Assembly: GCF_002179555.1 (NCBI RefSeq)
Contig: NZ_NHOU01000002.1
Location: forward strand, 296,141-360,140
Direction of reading: 5' to 3'
DNA from: Salinicola salarius
GTDB taxonomy: Bacteria; Pseudomonadota; Gammaproteobacteria; Pseudomonadales; Halomonadaceae
DNA length: 64,000 bases
The notes below the pieces were generated by a model. That model searched no databases. It had not been told where the DNA came from and was given only the letters and a program-made list of their open reading frames with translations. Positions within the stretch are counted from its first letter, which is position 1, and every line of letters begins with the position of its first letter. The translations under genes were made by a program, and so were the position numbers. Positions 62,640 to 64,000 of this stretch are shown piece by piece.

Positions 62640-63749
62640 ATGTCGCGTCTTGGAACCATACTGCTACTGACCGCCGCCCTGCTGTTCTCGTCAACGAGCT
62701 TCGCGGTGCCCTTCTGGGGCGAAAAGCAATCCAGCCCCGTCGATACACCGGTGGATCATCTCTCACCGGGGGCCTGGATCTGGGGCGGCGACGACAAGCG
62801 CGGCGGACCGCTGGCCGTCATCGTCAGCCTGACCGAACAGCGCGCCTATGTTTATCGCAACGGCATCTTGATCGGGGTGACCACGATCAGCAGCGGTCGC
62901 GAGGGCTACGAAACGCCGACCGGGGTCTTTACCGTGCTGCAGAAAGACAAGGACCACCGCTCCAACCTCTACGGCAATGCGCCGATGCCTTATCAGCAGC
63001 GCCTGACCTGGGACGGCGTGGCGCTGCACGCCGGCGGCCTGCCGGGTTATCCCGAATCCCACGGCTGTATCCATCTGCCGAGCGAATTTGCACGCCTGCT
63101 GTTCGATGCTTCCAATATCGGCATGACCGTTGTCGTGGCACAGGAGGGCCAGGCGCCCGTCTCGGTCGTTCATCCGGGCCCGTTGAGCCCCATCGATGCC
63201 GACACCGGTGCCGATATCGATATGCCGATGCTGACCAGTGGCAGCAGCTGGCGATGGGTCATGGATCCGCCCACCCAAGGCCCGGTTTCCATGGTATTGA
63301 GCCGCAGCGATCGCATGATCGTGGTCTATCGCAACGGCGTCGAGATCGGACGCTCGCGCGTCGAGCTCGGTCGACCGGACATCATGACGGGTACCCGCGC
63401 CTATATCGTCGAAGGGCATTTCCAGCCCCCAAACCCGCGGCAACTCTCTCGGGAAGGCGACGAAGCACATCCGCGCACGCCCCCCATGCCGACGTGGATT
63501 GCGATTGGCGTACCGGGCTACGAAGCCGGCCAGGCGGTGCCGGCCGACATCGTCAATCAGGTGACCGTGCCGGAGGGCTTCAAAAGAAAGGTGCTGCCCC
63601 TGCTGGAACCGGGCACCGTGCTGGTCGCCACCGATGCTCATCTCACCGCCGAAAGCAGTGGCGAGTCACTGCGCGTCATCGACAGCGTCGGCCCTCGCAG
63701 CTGGCTGGACGATGTCGCAACGCAGCGCCATGTCGGGACGGACCGCTAG
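62640..63749 (+). CDS. L,D-transpeptidase (YkuD family) with a second, catalytically incomplete YkuD-like domain
   Basis: 369 residues. After a signal peptide (LLLTAALLFSSTSFAVPF) the first YkuD domain covers residues 40-170 (VIVSLTEQRAYVYRNGILIG, GVALHAGGLPGYPESHGCIHLP with catalytic His and Cys). A second similar domain follows at about 215-345 (MVLSRSDRMIVVYRNGVEIG, PTWIAIGVPGY) with no HGC motif, so only the first can transfer. It works on peptidoglycan in the periplasm. Confidence 0.9.
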   Translation: MSRLGTILLLTAALLFSSTSFAVPFWGEKQSSPVDTPVDHLSPGAWIWGGDDKRGGPLAVIVSLTEQRAYVYRNGILIGVTTISSGREGYETPTGVFTVLQKDKDHRSNLYGNAPMPYQQRLTWDGVALHAGGLPGYPESHGCIHLPSEFARLLFDASNIGMTVVVAQEGQAPVSVVHPGPLSPIDADTGADIDMPMLTSGSSWRWVMDPPTQGPVSMVLSRSDRMIVVYRNGVEIGRSRVELGRPDIMTGTRAYIVEGHFQPPNPRQLSREGDEAHPRTPPMPTWIAIGVPGYEAGQAVPADIVNQVTVPEGFKRKVLPLLEPGTVLVATDAHLTAESSGESLRVIDSVGPRSWLDDVATQRHVGTDR

Positions 63750-63929
63750 GGCCTTCGAGACCGATCGTAATGCGTCATGTCGTGCGACATTTATCCACTA
63801 TGACATTCCTCGCGGATGGCATATGTTGATAGTCGCAAAGCGAGTCGGAGAGCCGCAGCGCGGTGACGACCAGAGACCAGGCGTTCCCCGAGCGCTTCCA
63901 TTCGATGCTGTCACAACCGAGAGGTGCCC

Positions 63930-64000
63930 ATGTTCAAGTCGCTGCTGGTTCCTATCGATGGTTCCGAGGACGTAACTATTCAGGTGGCTGCGGATGGCAT
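63930..64000 (+). CDS. Universal stress protein (UspA family), 3' end outside window
   Basis: Only the first 23 codons are visible: the start MFKSLLVPIDGSEDVTIQ is the standard UspA N terminus with the conserved VPIDGSE nucleotide-binding strand. GAGAGG lies about 6 bases before the ATG. Confidence 0.85.
   Translation, partial: MFKSLLVPIDGSEDVTIQVAADG

Overview
The window looks like chromosome of a moderately halophilic gammaproteobacterium of the Halomonadaceae (Halomonas, Chromohalobacter or Salinicola type). This is inferred from the high GC content, a full aerobic glycine-betaine breakdown set, TRAP and TTT solute transporters, a monomeric NADP isocitrate dehydrogenase, and dense short genes with ATGA overlaps. 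I could not run a database search, so the genus is not fixed.

Layout. 1-13000: a sugar-acid catabolic island. It holds the end of a TctA permease, an Ldh2-type dehydrogenase, a 2-keto-3-deoxypentonate dehydratase-like FAH protein, a LysR regulator divergent from an L-fuconate/D-arabinonate dehydratase-like enolase, a TRAP DctPQM transporter, a GlcD-like FAD dehydrogenase, a tartronate-semialdehyde reductase-like enzyme and a tandem-winged-helix GntR regulator. 13000-28000: mostly housekeeping genes (DEAD-box helicase, YaiI, glutathionyl-hydroquinone reductase, LysR, M23 peptidase, PhoH-PIN ATPase, zinc ribbon, DUF938 methyltransferase, esterase, sulfatase-like membrane protein, TerC behind a probable Mn2+ riboswitch, small exported protein, tag).

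28000-53400: glycine-betaine catabolism. GbcA/GbcB demethylate betaine to dimethylglycine, DgcA/DgcB take dimethylglycine to sarcosine, an atypical EtfA/EtfB pair probably carries the electrons, FdhA oxidises the released formaldehyde, a membrane dipeptidase and a V4R-like protein accompany them as in Pseudomonas, and GbdR is the likely activator. A Fur-type iron-siderophore uptake set (TonB receptor, FhuD, FhuB, without a visible ATPase) sits in the middle of this pathway. An XRE-cupin/AzlC/AzlD operon and a CBS-PAS-GGDEF-EAL protein lie between the dipeptidase and gbdR.

53400-64000: DUF2254 protein, topoisomerase IB, lactonase, icd, CstA, two adjacent L,D-transpeptidases and the start of a universal stress protein.

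The most unusual DNA is a family of 7-bp tandem repeats that fit one consensus (TYRYVGC) and are placed in the gaps of the betaine genes, including about 70 perfect copies between dgcA and dgcB and arrays that begin at the stop codons of fdhA and dgcA. A second unusual element is a long palindrome found after the Ldh2 gene and, in another version, after the dipeptidase gene. No CRISPR array, rRNA, tRNA or intact insertion sequence was recognised.
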